Assembly (NCBI RefSeq): GCF_026341815.1
Contig: NZ_JAPENX010000001.1
Span: 1,364,001-1,428,000 of the forward strand
Reading direction: 5' to 3'
Source: Streptomyces sp. NBC_00572
Lineage (GTDB): Bacteria > Actinomycetota > Actinomycetes > Streptomycetales > Streptomycetaceae
Length of the DNA stretch: 64,000 nucleotides
Part shown: in pieces, positions 47,169-55,363 of the stretch
Position numbering within the stretch: the first letter of the stretch is position 1
Layout: every line of letters begins with the position of its first letter
The notes under the pieces: generated by a model
Told to the model about the DNA's origin: nothing
Databases searched by the model: none
Seen by the model: only the letters and a program-made list of their open reading frames with translations
Position numbers and translations under genes: made by a program

Positions 47169-47240
47169 TCAGCTCCAGCTGTGGCCGCAGGCCGTGCACC
47201 CATAGGACACCCCGCCGTTGTCGCCGAGCACTTGGGCCAC
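47169..47240 (-). CDS. Possible very small zinc-knuckle peptide
   Basis: A frame starting at GTG 47240, with GGGAGG directly ahead, would give a 23-residue peptide ending GVSYGCTACGHSWS, with a single CxxC followed by His. It ends three bases before the ATG of the 77-residue zinc-ribbon gene, like a coupled pair. A later GTG (nine bases down, spaced well from GGGAGG) would give 20 residues. The frame continues open further upstream into the MFS gene region, so the real start is unsure. Confidence 0.35.
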   Translation of the reverse strand: MAQVLGDNGGVSYGCTACGHSWS

Positions 47241-47302
47241 CCTCCCGTCCGGATCCTCGTCCCCCTCCGGCCGTCCGATTCTGCCATGGCCTCGCAAGAG
47301 GG

Positions 47303-48736
47303 TCAGCGTGCTCGGCGCCACGGTCCGGCCGCCGCGCCGACAGCGGCGGCGACGGCCAGGGCGATCATGGTCGCCCACAGCGCGTCGGCGGAGTTCCGCG
47401 CCCCGGATCCGGCCGTCGCACCGAGGAAAAGCGTCCCGAACGCGGCGACCCCGATGAGCTGACCGAGCTGGGTGACGGTCGCGAGCAGCCCGCTCGCGTC
47501 GGCCGCGTCCTCCGGTCGTACGGTGGCCAGCGCGCCGGTCAGGGCCGGGCTGAAGGCCAGTGAGACACCCGCGCCGAACGCGCCCAGGGCCGGGTAGAGC
47601 CCCCAGCCGCCCGTGCCGCCGTCCGCGAGCAGCCCGCCGACGGCGAGGGCTCCCGCGGCGGCCAGCAGGAAGCCGCCCGGGACCAGCGCACGGTGCAGCC
47701 GGGCCGGCCAGCGCCGCCAGGTCAGCCCGATGGCCCCGAAGACGACGGCGGCGGGACCGAAGGTGAGTCCGGCGCGCAGGGCGCTGTGTCCGAGCCCGCC
47801 CTGCAGATGCAGGGTGAGGGTGAACAGGAAGCCGGCGTTGACTCCCATCGAGACGGTGATCCAGAGGACGGCCCGTCCCATCCCGGGGAGCCGCAGCACG
47901 CGCGGGGCGATGAGCGGGGCGCCGCCCCGCCGGGCGAGCCGCGACTCGTACACGCCGAAGAGGGCGAGGAGGACCAGGGAGGCGCCGAGCGAGAGCCAGG
48001 ACCACAGCGGCCAGTCCTGCTCCTGGCCGAGGACCAGGGGGACGGTCAGCAGGGACACGGCGGCGGCGAGCAGGACGAGGCCCGGCAGATCGAGGGCACG
48101 CGCCCGCGTGGGTGCCGTCCGGGTGTCGCGGGGCAGGACCCGGGCGCCGAGGACGAGCAGGGCGACGCCGATCGGCACGTTGACGAGGAAGACGGGCCGC
48201 CAGCCGGTGCCGAAGAGGTCGGCGCTCACCAGGACGCCGCCGACCACCTGCCCAGCGGCGGCGCCGGTGGCCAGGACCGCGGAGTAGGCGCTGAGGGCCC
48301 GGACCCGGCGCTCGCCGGTGAAGTTGCGCTGGATGAGGCTCAGCACCTGAGGGATCATCAGGGCCGATCCCACGCCCTGCGCGAACCGGAAGGCGATCAA
48401 CTGCCCCGTGTCGGCGGCGAGTCCGCAGGCGAGGGAGGCCGCGGTGAAGAGGGCGAGGCCGCCGAGGTACATCCGGCGGTGTCCGACGAGGTCGCCGAGG
48501 CGGGCACCGGTGATCAGCAACACCGCGTAGGCGATGGTGTAGCCGGCGACGACGAGTTGGAGCGCGGCTCCGGAGGCGGAGAGCTCGGCACGGATCGTGG
48601 GGGCGGCGACGTTGACGATGAAGACGTCGAGGAGCGCCATGAACTGGGCGGCGAGAACCACCCCGAGCAGCAGTCCGGGGCGGTTGTCGGTGCCACCGTC
48701 TTTACTGAGTACGGGACGTGTTGTGGTCGAGGTCAT
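47303..48736 (-). CDS. MFS drug exporter, DHA2 type
   Basis: The 477-residue protein (MTSTTTRPVLSKDGG) has about 14 hydrophobic segments. Helix 1 reads LAAQFMALLDVFIVNVAAP, motif A is GARLGDLVGHRRMYLGG, and motif C is LATGAAAGQVVGGVLV. The TM5 and length place it with the EmrB/QacA-like exporters. The start is ATG 48736. It is divergent from an MmyB-type regulator at 48838, repeating the arrangement at 5389-7781. Confidence 0.92.
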   Translation of the reverse strand: MTSTTTRPVLSKDGGTDNRPGLLLGVVLAAQFMALLDVFIVNVAAPTIRAELSASGAALQLVVAGYTIAYAVLLITGARLGDLVGHRRMYLGGLALFTAASLACGLAADTGQLIAFRFAQGVGSALMIPQVLSLIQRNFTGERRVRALSAYSAVLATGAAAGQVVGGVLVSADLFGTGWRPVFLVNVPIGVALLVLGARVLPRDTRTAPTRARALDLPGLVLLAAAVSLLTVPLVLGQEQDWPLWSWLSLGASLVLLALFGVYESRLARRGGAPLIAPRVLRLPGMGRAVLWITVSMGVNAGFLFTLTLHLQGGLGHSALRAGLTFGPAAVVFGAIGLTWRRWPARLHRALVPGGFLLAAAGALAVGGLLADGGTGGWGLYPALGAFGAGVSLAFSPALTGALATVRPEDAADASGLLATVTQLGQLIGVAAFGTLFLGATAGSGARNSADALWATMIALAVAAAVGAAAGPWRRAR

Positions 48737-48786
48737 GCGTCGAGCGTGACCGCGATCGGATACGGGTAACGAGAGCCCGCTGATGC

Positions 48787-48800
48787 TGGTACTGACACCA
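48787..48800. promoter_or_regulatory. Operator-like TGGT-N6-ACCA between MFS and MmyB regulator
   Basis: TGGTACTGACACCA lies in the 101-bp divergent region. On the reverse strand it agrees with the first module's TGGTGGTACGACCA at 10 of 14 positions. Confidence 0.45.
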
Positions 48801-48837
48801 CCTGGCAGCGGCGGCACGGGGACTCGACCATGGGGGT

Positions 48838-49746
48838 GTGACGATCGTGGCAGCAGTACCGACACAGCGACGCCGACGGCCGGAGCTGGCCGCGTTCCTG
48901 CGCAGCCGCCGGGCCAGGGTGACACCGGAGGACGTGGGGATGCCTCCGGGACTCCGCCGCCGCACGCCGGGGCTGCGCCGCGAGGAGGTCGCCCAGCTCT
49001 CCGGGGTCGGCGTCACCTGGTACACCTGGCTGGAGCAGGGGCGCCCGATCAACGCCTCGGCTCAGGTGCTCGACGCGGTCGCCAGGACGCTCCGGCTCGA
49101 CCGGCCCGAGCGCGAGCACCTCTACCACCTGGCCGAGGTGCCGTACGCGCCGGAGCGGTCGGCCTCGGACGTCGAGGTGGTCAGCCCGGAGATCCAGGGC
49201 ATCCTCGACGCCCTCGACCCGCACCCGGCGGTGCTCTACAACGCGCGGTACGACGTGCTCGCGACCAACTCCATGTACGAGCGGCTCTTCTTCCAGGAGG
49301 GGCGGGACGACCTGGACACCGGCCCGTTCGGCATACGCAACGTGCTGTGGGCGCTGTTCAGCGTGCCCGGGCCCACCTGCCCGGTGGTCGACCGGAAGCG
49401 GGAGCTGCCGCTGATGGTGGCCCAGCTGCGGGGCGCGTACGGACGCCATGTCGGCGAGCCGGCCTGGGAGGAGTACGTGCGGGCCCTCGCGGAGGCCAGC
49501 CCGGAGTTCGCCCGACTGTGGCGCAGCGGCGATGTGGTCCCGCCGGGCACCCGGGTGAAGGTCTTCCGTCACGCGCTGATGGGCGAGGTCCGGTTGACCT
49601 CGGTCTCCCTCTCGGTGAACGGGATGCCGGAGTGCCGGATCGTGGCCTACACGCCGAACGACGAGGAGAGCCGCCACGGGCTCGCGTCCCTGCGAAAGGT
49701 GACGGAACGACGAATCCCGCCCCCTGCTGGGGACGGGATCCGGTGA
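48838..49746 (+). CDS. MmyB-like helix-turn-helix transcriptional regulator
   Basis: The 302-residue protein has the same layout as the regulator at 5389-6276: ELAAFLRSRRARVTPEDVGMP, RRTPGLRREEVAQLSGVGVTWYTWLEQGRPI (helix-turn-helix), then the sensing domain with DPHPAVLYNARYDVLATNSMYERLF and SPEFARLWRSGDVV. Starts at GTG 48838 or 48847 are possible. Its last codons overlap the inverted repeat 49713-49738 that likely terminates the tRNA gene from the other side. The likely target is the divergent MFS gene. Confidence 0.9.
   Translation: MTIVAAVPTQRRRRPELAAFLRSRRARVTPEDVGMPPGLRRRTPGLRREEVAQLSGVGVTWYTWLEQGRPINASAQVLDAVARTLRLDRPEREHLYHLAEVPYAPERSASDVEVVSPEIQGILDALDPHPAVLYNARYDVLATNSMYERLFFQEGRDDLDTGPFGIRNVLWALFSVPGPTCPVVDRKRELPLMVAQLRGAYGRHVGEPAWEEYVRALAEASPEFARLWRSGDVVPPGTRVKVFRHALMGEVRLTSVSLSVNGMPECRIVAYTPNDEESRHGLASLRKVTERRIPPPAGDGIR
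49713..49738 (-). terminator. Hairpin after the second tRNA-Ala, inside the regulator's 3' end
   Basis: On the minus strand GATCCCG and CCCC pair with GGGG and CGGGATT around a short AGCA loop, twelve bases past the tRNA 3' end, overlapping the last codons of the convergent regulator gene. Confidence 0.55.
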
Positions 49747-49749
49747 TTG

Positions 49750-49822
49750 TGGAGCTAAGGAGAATTGAACTCCTGACCTCCTGCATGCCATGCAGGCGCT
49801 CTACCAACTGAGCTATAGCCCC
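49750..49822 (-). tRNA. tRNA-Ala (anticodon GGC), second copy
   Basis: All 73 bases are identical to the tRNA at 45536-45608, with the same anticodon loop ATGGCAT and no encoded CCA. A promoter with TTCACT (49883-49888) and TAAAGT (49859-49864), spacer 18, lies upstream on the minus strand; the 5' flank differs from that of the first copy. Confidence 0.97.
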
Positions 49823-49917
49823 TCGTGTTCTTCGCGCTCTGCGCTGCGAACAAGAAGAACTTTAGCCTGTGACCTGCCGGAAAGTGAAATCCGGGTCCGG
49901 CAGGCCGGTCGCGGGGC

Positions 49918-50571
49918 TCAGTCGTCGTCGCCGAGGACCGGCTCGGGCAGCGTGCCCGCGTTGTGCTCCATCAGACGCCAGCCGCGGGCGCCCTCGCCGA
50001 GGACGGACCAGCAGCAGTTCGAGAGGCCACCCAGGCTCTCCCAGTGCTGGGACTCCAGGCCGAGGAGCCGCCCGATCGTGGTGCGGATCGTGCCGCCGTG
50101 GCTGACCACGACGAGCGTGCCGTCCTCGGGCAGCTTGTCGGCGTGCTCCAGAACCACCGGGGCGGCCCGGTCGGCCACCTCGGTCTCCAGCTCGCCGCCG
50201 CCCCGGCGCACGGGCTCGCCGCGCTTCCAGGCGGCGTACTGCTCGCCGTACCGCCCCACGATCTCGTCGTGGGTCAGCCCCTGCCACTCCCCCGCGTACG
50301 TCTCGCGCAGCGCGGAGTCGTGGTCGACGGTGTGACCGGTGAGCACGGCCAACTCGGCGGCGGTGGCCGCCGCCCGCTTCAGGTCCGAGGCGACGATGGC
50401 GTCCGGCTTCAGCGCGGCGAGCAGCCGGGCGGCCCGGCGCGCCTGGGCGACACCGGCCTCCGTCAGCTCGATGTCGGTCGATCCCTGGAAGCGGCGCTCC
50501 AGGTTCCATGAGGTCTGGCCGTGACGCCAGAGGACGATGCGGCGGCCGGTGCCGCCCTTGGTGGTGCTCAG
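49918..50571 (-). CDS. Histidine phosphatase (phosphoglycerate mutase-like; GpgP-type context) with CTG start
   Basis: The protein has the catalytic LWRHGQT motif (RHG near residues 15-17), ASDLKRAAATAAEL, RETYAGEWQGLTHDEI with the proton-donor glutamate, and VVVSHGGTIR with the second histidine. An in-frame stop at 50578-50580 and the lack of any ATG, GTG or TTG before the RHG motif leave CTG at 50569-50571 as the start. It overlaps the rsfS stop as CTGA, and GGTGA sits six bases ahead. Mycobacteria have glucosyl-3-phosphoglycerate phosphatase at the same place beside rsfS and nadD, so that activity is a good guess. About 217 residues. Confidence 0.9.
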   Translation of the reverse strand: MSTTKGGTGRRIVLWRHGQTSWNLERRFQGSTDIELTEAGVAQARRAARLLAALKPDAIVASDLKRAAATAAELAVLTGHTVDHDSALRETYAGEWQGLTHDEIVGRYGEQYAAWKRGEPVRRGGGELETEVADRAAPVVLEHADKLPEDGTLVVVSHGGTIRTTIGRLLGLESQHWESLGGLSNCCWSVLGEGARGWRLMEHNAGTLPEPVLGDDD

Positions 50572-51035
50572 CTCAGCTCACCGTCCGGTCCGTCGGGCAG
50601 CCCGGCGGCGTGCTCGGAGAGGTCGACACCGGTCAGCTCGGCGTGCTCGGCACCCTTGCCGCGGGTCTTCACCGCGTCCTCGGGGAGCGCGAGCTCGGGG
50701 CAGTCCTTCCACAGGCGCTCGAGCGCGTAGAAGACGCGCTCCTCGCTGTGCTGGACGTGGACGACGATGTCGACGTAGTCCAGGAGGATCCAGCGGGCGT
50801 CGCGGTCGCCCTCACGGCGGACCGGCTTGGCGCCGAGGTCCTTGTTGAGGCGCTCCTCGATCTCGTCGACGATCGACTTGACCTGGCGGTCGTTGGGCGC
50901 GGAGGCGAGCAGGAAGGCGTCGGTGATCGACAGCACATCGCTGACGTCGTACGCGATGATGTCGTGCGCGAGCCGGTCGGCGGCCGCCTGAGCGGCGGCG
51001 TTGACGAGTTCGATGGAGCGGTCCGTGGCGGTCAC
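50568..51035 (-). CDS. rsfS: Ribosome silencing factor RsfS
   Basis: RsfS binds ribosomal protein L14 and blocks subunit joining under starvation. The GTG start at 51035 gives 155 residues beginning VTATDRSIELVNAAAQAAADR; a start 22 codons upstream is less likely. Family blocks are AYDVSDVLSITDAFLLASAPNDRQVKSIVDEIEERL, RREGDRDARWILLDYVDIVVHVQ and EERVFYALERLWKDCP. A C-terminal extension of about 35 residues is typical of actinobacteria. The stop overlaps the CTG start of the phosphatase gene. Confidence 0.95.
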   Translation of the reverse strand: MTATDRSIELVNAAAQAAADRLAHDIIAYDVSDVLSITDAFLLASAPNDRQVKSIVDEIEERLNKDLGAKPVRREGDRDARWILLDYVDIVVHVQHSEERVFYALERLWKDCPELALPEDAVKTRGKGAEHAELTGVDLSEHAAGLPDGPDGELS

Positions 51036-51118
51036 ATGCAGGCTTTCGTCGGCGGTCCAGTACCCCTCCAGGGTCTCACGGACCGCCGACGGCCCCGCCA
51101 ACGTTTTCCGGAGCGCCG

Positions 51119-52870
51119 TTACCGGGCCCCCGGCACCTCGTAGTCCTTGCCCAGGATCACGGTCACCGCGGCCGCGCCCGAGGGCTTGCCCTTGGTGACC
51201 GAGCCGGCCGGCAGACCCAGTGTCTTGGCCACCTCGGCCGCCGTCGGCTTCTGGGCGTCGTCACCGTAGACGACCTGCGACTTCTCCTGGGTGTCCGCCT
51301 CGGTGCCGCCCATGAAGGAGTAGCCGCCGTTGATCAGGACGACCCTGGCCGCCTCGGTCGCCTTCTTGCCGGAACCGTCCCGCAGCGAGACCCGGGTCAC
51401 GTCGCCCGCCTCGGGCGCGGTGACCTTTCCGCCCAGGATGTCCTTCACCACACTGTCGCTCGCGCCCTCGGTCAGCGCGCCGTCCTGTCCCACCGGGAGC
51501 AAAGCCGTCTTGTAGTCGCCGACCTTGGCGTGCTCGGCGAGCTTGGCGAGGGAGGCACCGAGGTCCTTCTCGGAGAGCGAGGGGTCGAAGATCTGGGTGA
51601 GGCTCTCCACGGTCATCGTGGCGGACTCGGGATTGTCCGAGATCTTGCGCAGCACGGCGTACATGACCTGGCCGAAGCGCTGGAGCTGCTTGGTCTCGGC
51701 CTCGCCGGGTGCCCGGTAGGTCGCGTAGGCGACGGCGGCGCGGCCGTTCAGGGACTGCTTCTCGCCCTTCCTGACCAGCGGATCGGCGCCCTTCTTCGTG
51801 TCGGGCACCTCCGTGTCGGTGTCCATCTCGATCCCGCTGACGAGGTCGACGAGGGTGTCCAGGTACGGGGTGTCCAGGCGCCAGGTGCCGGCGATCGGGG
51901 CGCCGAGGAGGTTGCCGATCGCCTCGCGGGTGCCGCTGGAGCCGTCGTCCTCGACCGACTTGCCCAGGGTGGTCGCGGCGCCCTCGCCGTCGGCGACGAC
52001 GACGGAGTTGGGCAGCAGGACCGTGGTGCCCTGACGGGTGGTGCTGTTGTTCACGAGCAGGGCGGTGGAGGTTCCGCCGCCCGTGGTGTTGTGGAGGTGT
52101 ACGACGATCGTGTCGCGCTTCTGCGGACCGGTCGCGGTGTTCTCCTTCTGCTCCCCGTCCGACGACCCGGGGAGCATTCCCGCGGACCAGAGGTAGCCGA
52201 CGCCGCCCACGGCGGCGAGGACGAGGACGACGACGAGCGCGATGATCCGGACGCGGCCCCGGCGCCTGGCCTCCTCGCGCCGCTCCGAGCGGCTCTCGGT
52301 GAACTTCAGCCAGTCGATGACGTCCTCGGAGTCCTCGTCCGGCTCCTCGATGAACGAGAACTGCTCGGTGCGGTAGTCACGGTCGTCGTCGGTGCCGGCC
52401 TGCCGGGCCGGAGCGGACCGCTCGGACGCGGGGCGCTGACCGGGAACGCCGGGCGGGGTCGCGACGGGCGCGGCCGACGGGGCCTGCACAGGGGCCTGAG
52501 CGGGGGCAGGGGCCTGAGCGGCGGACGGGTCCGCCTGGACGGACCACTGCTGTCCCGTGTCGTAGGAGGGGTAGGCGTAGCCCTGCTGCCCGTACGGGTC
52601 GTACTGCGGCTCCTGGGGCTGCTCGGGTGCCTGAGGCTGCTGGTGCGCCTGTGGCTGCTGCGCCTGGTACTGCTGCTGGGCGTAAGAGTCGTAGCCGTAC
52701 CCCTGCTGCGGCTGGGACTGCTGCTGCTGACCGCCGTACGGGTCGTAGTGCTGTCCCTGACCCTGCTGGGACGCCTGTGGCTGCTGGTACACCGGCTGCC
52801 CGTACTCGTCGTAGCCGATGATCTGCGGCTGCGGATAGTACGGGTCGTACGGATGCTGCTGATCGTTCAC
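51119..52870 (-). CDS. LCP-like (LytR-CpsA-Psr) membrane protein with LytR_C domain
   Basis: The GTG start at 52868-52870 follows GGAGGGG. The 583-residue protein has about 200 residues rich in Tyr, Gln and Pro (repeats of YDPYG and QQ), a membrane segment near 250-272 (RIIALVVVLVLAAVGGVGYLW), an extracellular LCP-like domain and a C-terminal LytR_C domain (TEAARVVLINGGYSFMGGTEADT). In the LCP part LLPNSVVV stands where active enzymes have the conserved Ile-Pro-Arg-Asp, and YATYRAPGEAETKQLQRFGQ replaces the usual arginine-rich loop, so transferase activity is doubtful. It lies between rsfS and nadD. Confidence 0.85.
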   Translation of the reverse strand: MNDQQHPYDPYYPQPQIIGYDEYGQPVYQQPQASQQGQGQHYDPYGGQQQQSQPQQGYGYDSYAQQQYQAQQPQAHQQPQAPEQPQEPQYDPYGQQGYAYPSYDTGQQWSVQADPSAAQAPAPAQAPVQAPSAAPVATPPGVPGQRPASERSAPARQAGTDDDRDYRTEQFSFIEEPDEDSEDVIDWLKFTESRSERREEARRRGRVRIIALVVVLVLAAVGGVGYLWSAGMLPGSSDGEQKENTATGPQKRDTIVVHLHNTTGGGTSTALLVNNSTTRQGTTVLLPNSVVVADGEGAATTLGKSVEDDGSSGTREAIGNLLGAPIAGTWRLDTPYLDTLVDLVSGIEMDTDTEVPDTKKGADPLVRKGEKQSLNGRAAVAYATYRAPGEAETKQLQRFGQVMYAVLRKISDNPESATMTVESLTQIFDPSLSEKDLGASLAKLAEHAKVGDYKTALLPVGQDGALTEGASDSVVKDILGGKVTAPEAGDVTRVSLRDGSGKKATEAARVVLINGGYSFMGGTEADTQEKSQVVYGDDAQKPTAAEVAKTLGLPAGSVTKGKPSGAAAVTVILGKDYEVPGAR

Positions 52871-52889
52871 CGGTGCCCCTCCCCGAAGC

Positions 52890-53495
52890 TCACTCGCCGC
52901 GGTACAACTGGCGCTTGTCGATGTAGCGCACCACGCCGTCCGGGACCAGGTACCAGACGGGATCGCCCTGTGCGACCCTCGCCCGGCAGTCGGTGGAGGA
53001 GATGGCGAGCGCGGGCACCTCGACGAGCGAGACGCCGCCCTTGGGCAGTCCGTCGTCGGTGAGGTCGTGGCCCGGCCGGGTGACGCCGATGAAGTGCGCG
53101 AGCGAGAAGAGTTCCTCGGCGTCGCGCCAGGTGAGGATCTGCGACAGCGCGTCCGCCCCGGTGATGAAAAAAAGGTCCGAGTCGCTGTTGAGGGAGCGCA
53201 GGTCCCGCAGGGTGTCGATGGTGTACGTCGCACCGCCGCGGTCGATGTCGATCCGGCTGACCGAGAACTGCGGGTTGGACGCCGTCGCGATGACCGTCAT
53301 CAGATAACGGTCCTCGGCCGCCGACACGGTCTTGTCGCTCTTCTGCCACGGCTGCCCGGTCGGTACGAACACGACCTCGTCCAGGTGGAACAGGGCGGCG
53401 ACCTCGCTGGCCGCCACCAGGTGTCCGTGGTGGATCGGGTCGAAGGTTCCGCCCATCACCCCGAGTCGGCGCTTCCCGCGCCCGCCAGTAGGCAT
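52890..53495 (-). CDS. nadD: Nicotinate-nucleotide adenylyltransferase
   Basis: NadD joins nicotinate mononucleotide and ATP in NAD synthesis. Motifs are [20 protein letters not shown] (HxGH nucleotidylyltransferase site), [43 protein letters not shown] and the C-terminal [13 protein letters not shown] (SSTxxR). The start at ATG 53495 ([12 protein letters not shown]) follows GGAG with an eight-base spacer; an upstream ATG at 53510 is an alternative. Length is about 201 residues. The LCP-like gene begins 19 bases after its stop. Confidence 0.95.
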   Translation of the reverse strand: MPTGGRGKRRLGVMGGTFDPIHHGHLVAASEVAALFHLDEVVFVPTGQPWQKSDKTVSAAEDRYLMTVIATASNPQFSVSRIDIDRGGATYTIDTLRDLRSLNSDSDLFFITGADALSQILTWRDAEELFSLAHFIGVTRPGHDLTDDGLPKGGVSLVEVPALAISSTDCRARVAQGDPVWYLVPDGVVRYIDKRQLYRGE

Positions 53496-53561
53496 TTCCT
53501 GCTCTCCCATGCGTGCAGAGCCTACTGGCACGGCAGCGGACGCCTGATCAGGGGCGGTGGT

Positions 53562-53726
53562 TCAGCGGTCGCGGTTGAAGCGGGTGGTGATCCACAGCAG
53601 CAGAAGCAGGGCGCCGAAGGCGCCGAAGCCGGTGAGGTAGGGGCTGAGGCTTTCGTGGTTGCCGCCGCCGTGCTCGGAGCCCTCGGCAAGGGAAACCAGG
53701 TTGGCGGCGGTGCTGTGGAGGCTCAT
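53562..53726 (-). CDS. Small single-pass membrane protein (54 residues)
   Basis: ATG 53726 to TGA 53562 encodes MSLHSTAANLVSLAEGS, a Gly/His-rich turn (EHGGGNHE), then SPYLTGFGAFGALLLLLWITTRFNRDR, a clear membrane helix with a basic cytoplasmic end. It lies between nadD and the next small membrane gene on the same strand. The ribosome binding site is weak. The regular hydrophobic and charged layout supports it as a real gene. Function unknown. Confidence 0.75.
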   Translation of the reverse strand: MSLHSTAANLVSLAEGSEHGGGNHESLSPYLTGFGAFGALLLLLWITTRFNRDR

Positions 53727-53809
53727 CTTCGACAGACCTATCGATCGGGGATGGGAGCGGAGACTTCGCGCACATCGTATGCGGGCGGTCCGGGCAGGCT
53801 CACGCCGAC

Positions 53810-54058
53810 TCAGGCGTTGGCGTCACGGTCCGTGGTGACATCCGTGCTGGCGTCCGTGCCGCGGCGGGCCGCGTCGCCGGTGCCGCCGCCGGTGCTGTCG
53901 TCCCCGGTGTCGTCGGAGCGATAGCCGCGGAGCAGGAACCAGGCGAGCAGGGCGCCGCCGACCATCGAGACGAGCAGCACGATGCGGAGCGTGTCGCCCG
54001 GTCCCTCCTGCGCGGCGGCGGCGAGCAGGGCGGCAGCGGTGTCGACGGTGTCCGGCAT
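53810..54058 (-). CDS. Small membrane protein (82 residues)
   Basis: MPDTVDTAAALLAAAAQEG leads into one membrane helix (LRIVLLVSMVGGALLAWFLL), followed by a Gly/Thr/Asp-rich tail (YRSDDTGDDSTGGGTGD, ending DRDANA). GAGGAGC nine bases before ATG 54058 is a good ribosome binding site. It is divergent from the M48 peptidase gene. Function unknown. Confidence 0.8.
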   Translation of the reverse strand: MPDTVDTAAALLAAAAQEGPGDTLRIVLLVSMVGGALLAWFLLRGYRSDDTGDDSTGGGTGDAARRGTDASTDVTTDRDANA

Positions 54059-54186
54059 GTCGATCGTGCTCCTCGGTCGTCCTCGGTGCCCGAGTTATCC
54101 ACAGGCCCCGGCACACCGTAGCGCCAACGCCTACGCTGGGGTTCGTCAGGGGGACGAGCACCGACTCGTACGAACAGGGGGCATCC

Positions 54187-55311
54187 ATGACCGAGAACGA
54201 CCAGGGGAACGTGCCGAGCAGGCAGCGGAAGCGGTTCCCCGGTATCTCCTCGCGGGCCTACGAGCATCCGGCCGACCGCTCGGCGCTGGTGGCGCTGCGC
54301 AAGCTCAGCGGCTTCGACACGGTCTTCAAGGCGCTCAGCGGGCTTCTGCCGGAGCGCAGCCTGCGACTCCTCTTCCTCTCGGACTCCGTCCGGGTGAGCG
54401 ACGCGCAGTTCAGCCATCTCAACGACATGCTGCGGGACGCCTGTTACATCCTGGACCTGGAGAAGGTCCCGCCGATGTACGTGACGCAGGACCCGAAGCC
54501 CAACGCGATGTGCATCGGCCTGGACGAGCCGATCATCGTCGTCACCACCGGTCTGGTGGAGCTCCTCGACGAGGAGGAGATGCGGGCGGTCGTCGGCCAT
54601 GAGGTCGGACACGCCCTCTCCGGACACTCCGTGTACCGCACGGTCCTGCTCTTCCTCACCAGCCTCGCGCTCAAGATCGCCTGGATTCCGCTGGGGAACG
54701 TCGCGATCATGGCGATCGTCACGGCGCTGCGCGAGTGGTTCCGCAAGTCGGAGCTCTCCGCCGACCGGGCCGGGCTCCTCGTCGGCCAGGACGTGCAGGC
54801 CTCGATGCGCGGCCTGATGAAGGTCGCCGGCGGCAACCACCTCCACGAGATGAACGTGGACGCGTTCCTCGCCCAGGCCGACGAGTACGAGAAGGCCGGG
54901 GACCTGCGGGACTCGGTCCTCAAGATCCTCAACGTACTGCCGCGTACGCACCCCTTCACCACCGTCCGGGCGGCGGAGCTGAAGAAGTGGTCGGAGAACC
55001 GCGACTTCCAGCGGATCATGGACGGCCACTACCCGAAGCGCTCGGAGGACAAGGACGCCTCGGTCACGGACTCCTTCCGCGAGTCGGCGGGGCACTACGC
55101 CGACACCGTGCGGACCAGCAAGGATCCGCTGATGAAGCTGGTCGGCGACATAGCCGGGGGCGCCGGCGACCTGGCGGGCGACCTGGGCGGGAAGCTGCGC
55201 AACGCCTTCGGCGGCGGCCAGGGCCCGAGGAAGCCGGACGCCGACGGGACCGAAGGGGACGGCAGGAGCGGCCCGGACGGCGACACCGGCGGCGCTCAGA
55301 GCGAGGCCTGA
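54187..55311 (+). CDS. M48-family zinc metallopeptidase
   Basis: The 374-residue protein has the zinc motif HEVGH (H138, E139, H142) and the third ligand region SELSADRAG (E189, D193), as in Ste24/HtpX peptidases. Two hydrophobic segments flank the active site (about 150-185). An N-terminal cytoplasmic part precedes, and the last 45 residues are Gly/Asp-rich low complexity. GGGGGG precedes ATG 54187. Family members degrade membrane or misfolded proteins. Its last codons lie in a short repeat duplicated 67 bp downstream. Confidence 0.9.
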   Translation: MTENDQGNVPSRQRKRFPGISSRAYEHPADRSALVALRKLSGFDTVFKALSGLLPERSLRLLFLSDSVRVSDAQFSHLNDMLRDACYILDLEKVPPMYVTQDPKPNAMCIGLDEPIIVVTTGLVELLDEEEMRAVVGHEVGHALSGHSVYRTVLLFLTSLALKIAWIPLGNVAIMAIVTALREWFRKSELSADRAGLLVGQDVQASMRGLMKVAGGNHLHEMNVDAFLAQADEYEKAGDLRDSVLKILNVLPRTHPFTTVRAAELKKWSENRDFQRIMDGHYPKRSEDKDASVTDSFRESAGHYADTVRTSKDPLMKLVGDIAGGAGDLAGDLGGKLRNAFGGGQGPRKPDADGTEGDGRSGPDGDTGGAQSEA

Positions 55312-55312
55312 G

Positions 55313-55363
55313 CGGAACCGGCCGGGCGGAACCGGACCGGCGGAACCGGACCGGCGGAACCGT
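55313..55363. repeat. 14-bp tandem repeat flanked by an 18-bp duplication
   Basis: CGGAACCGGMCCGG is repeated three times (55313-55326 as a variant, then 55327-55340 and 55341-55354), with a partial fourth copy. The block is flanked by CAGAGCGAGGCCTGAGCG (55297-55314) and CAGAGCGAGGGCTGAGCG (55364-55381). Confidence 0.8.

Noticed and set aside
45536..49822. Integrated mobile element at the tRNA-Ala genes
   Set aside because: No integrase, excisionase or phage gene lies between the tRNAs, and the GC pattern equals the surroundings.
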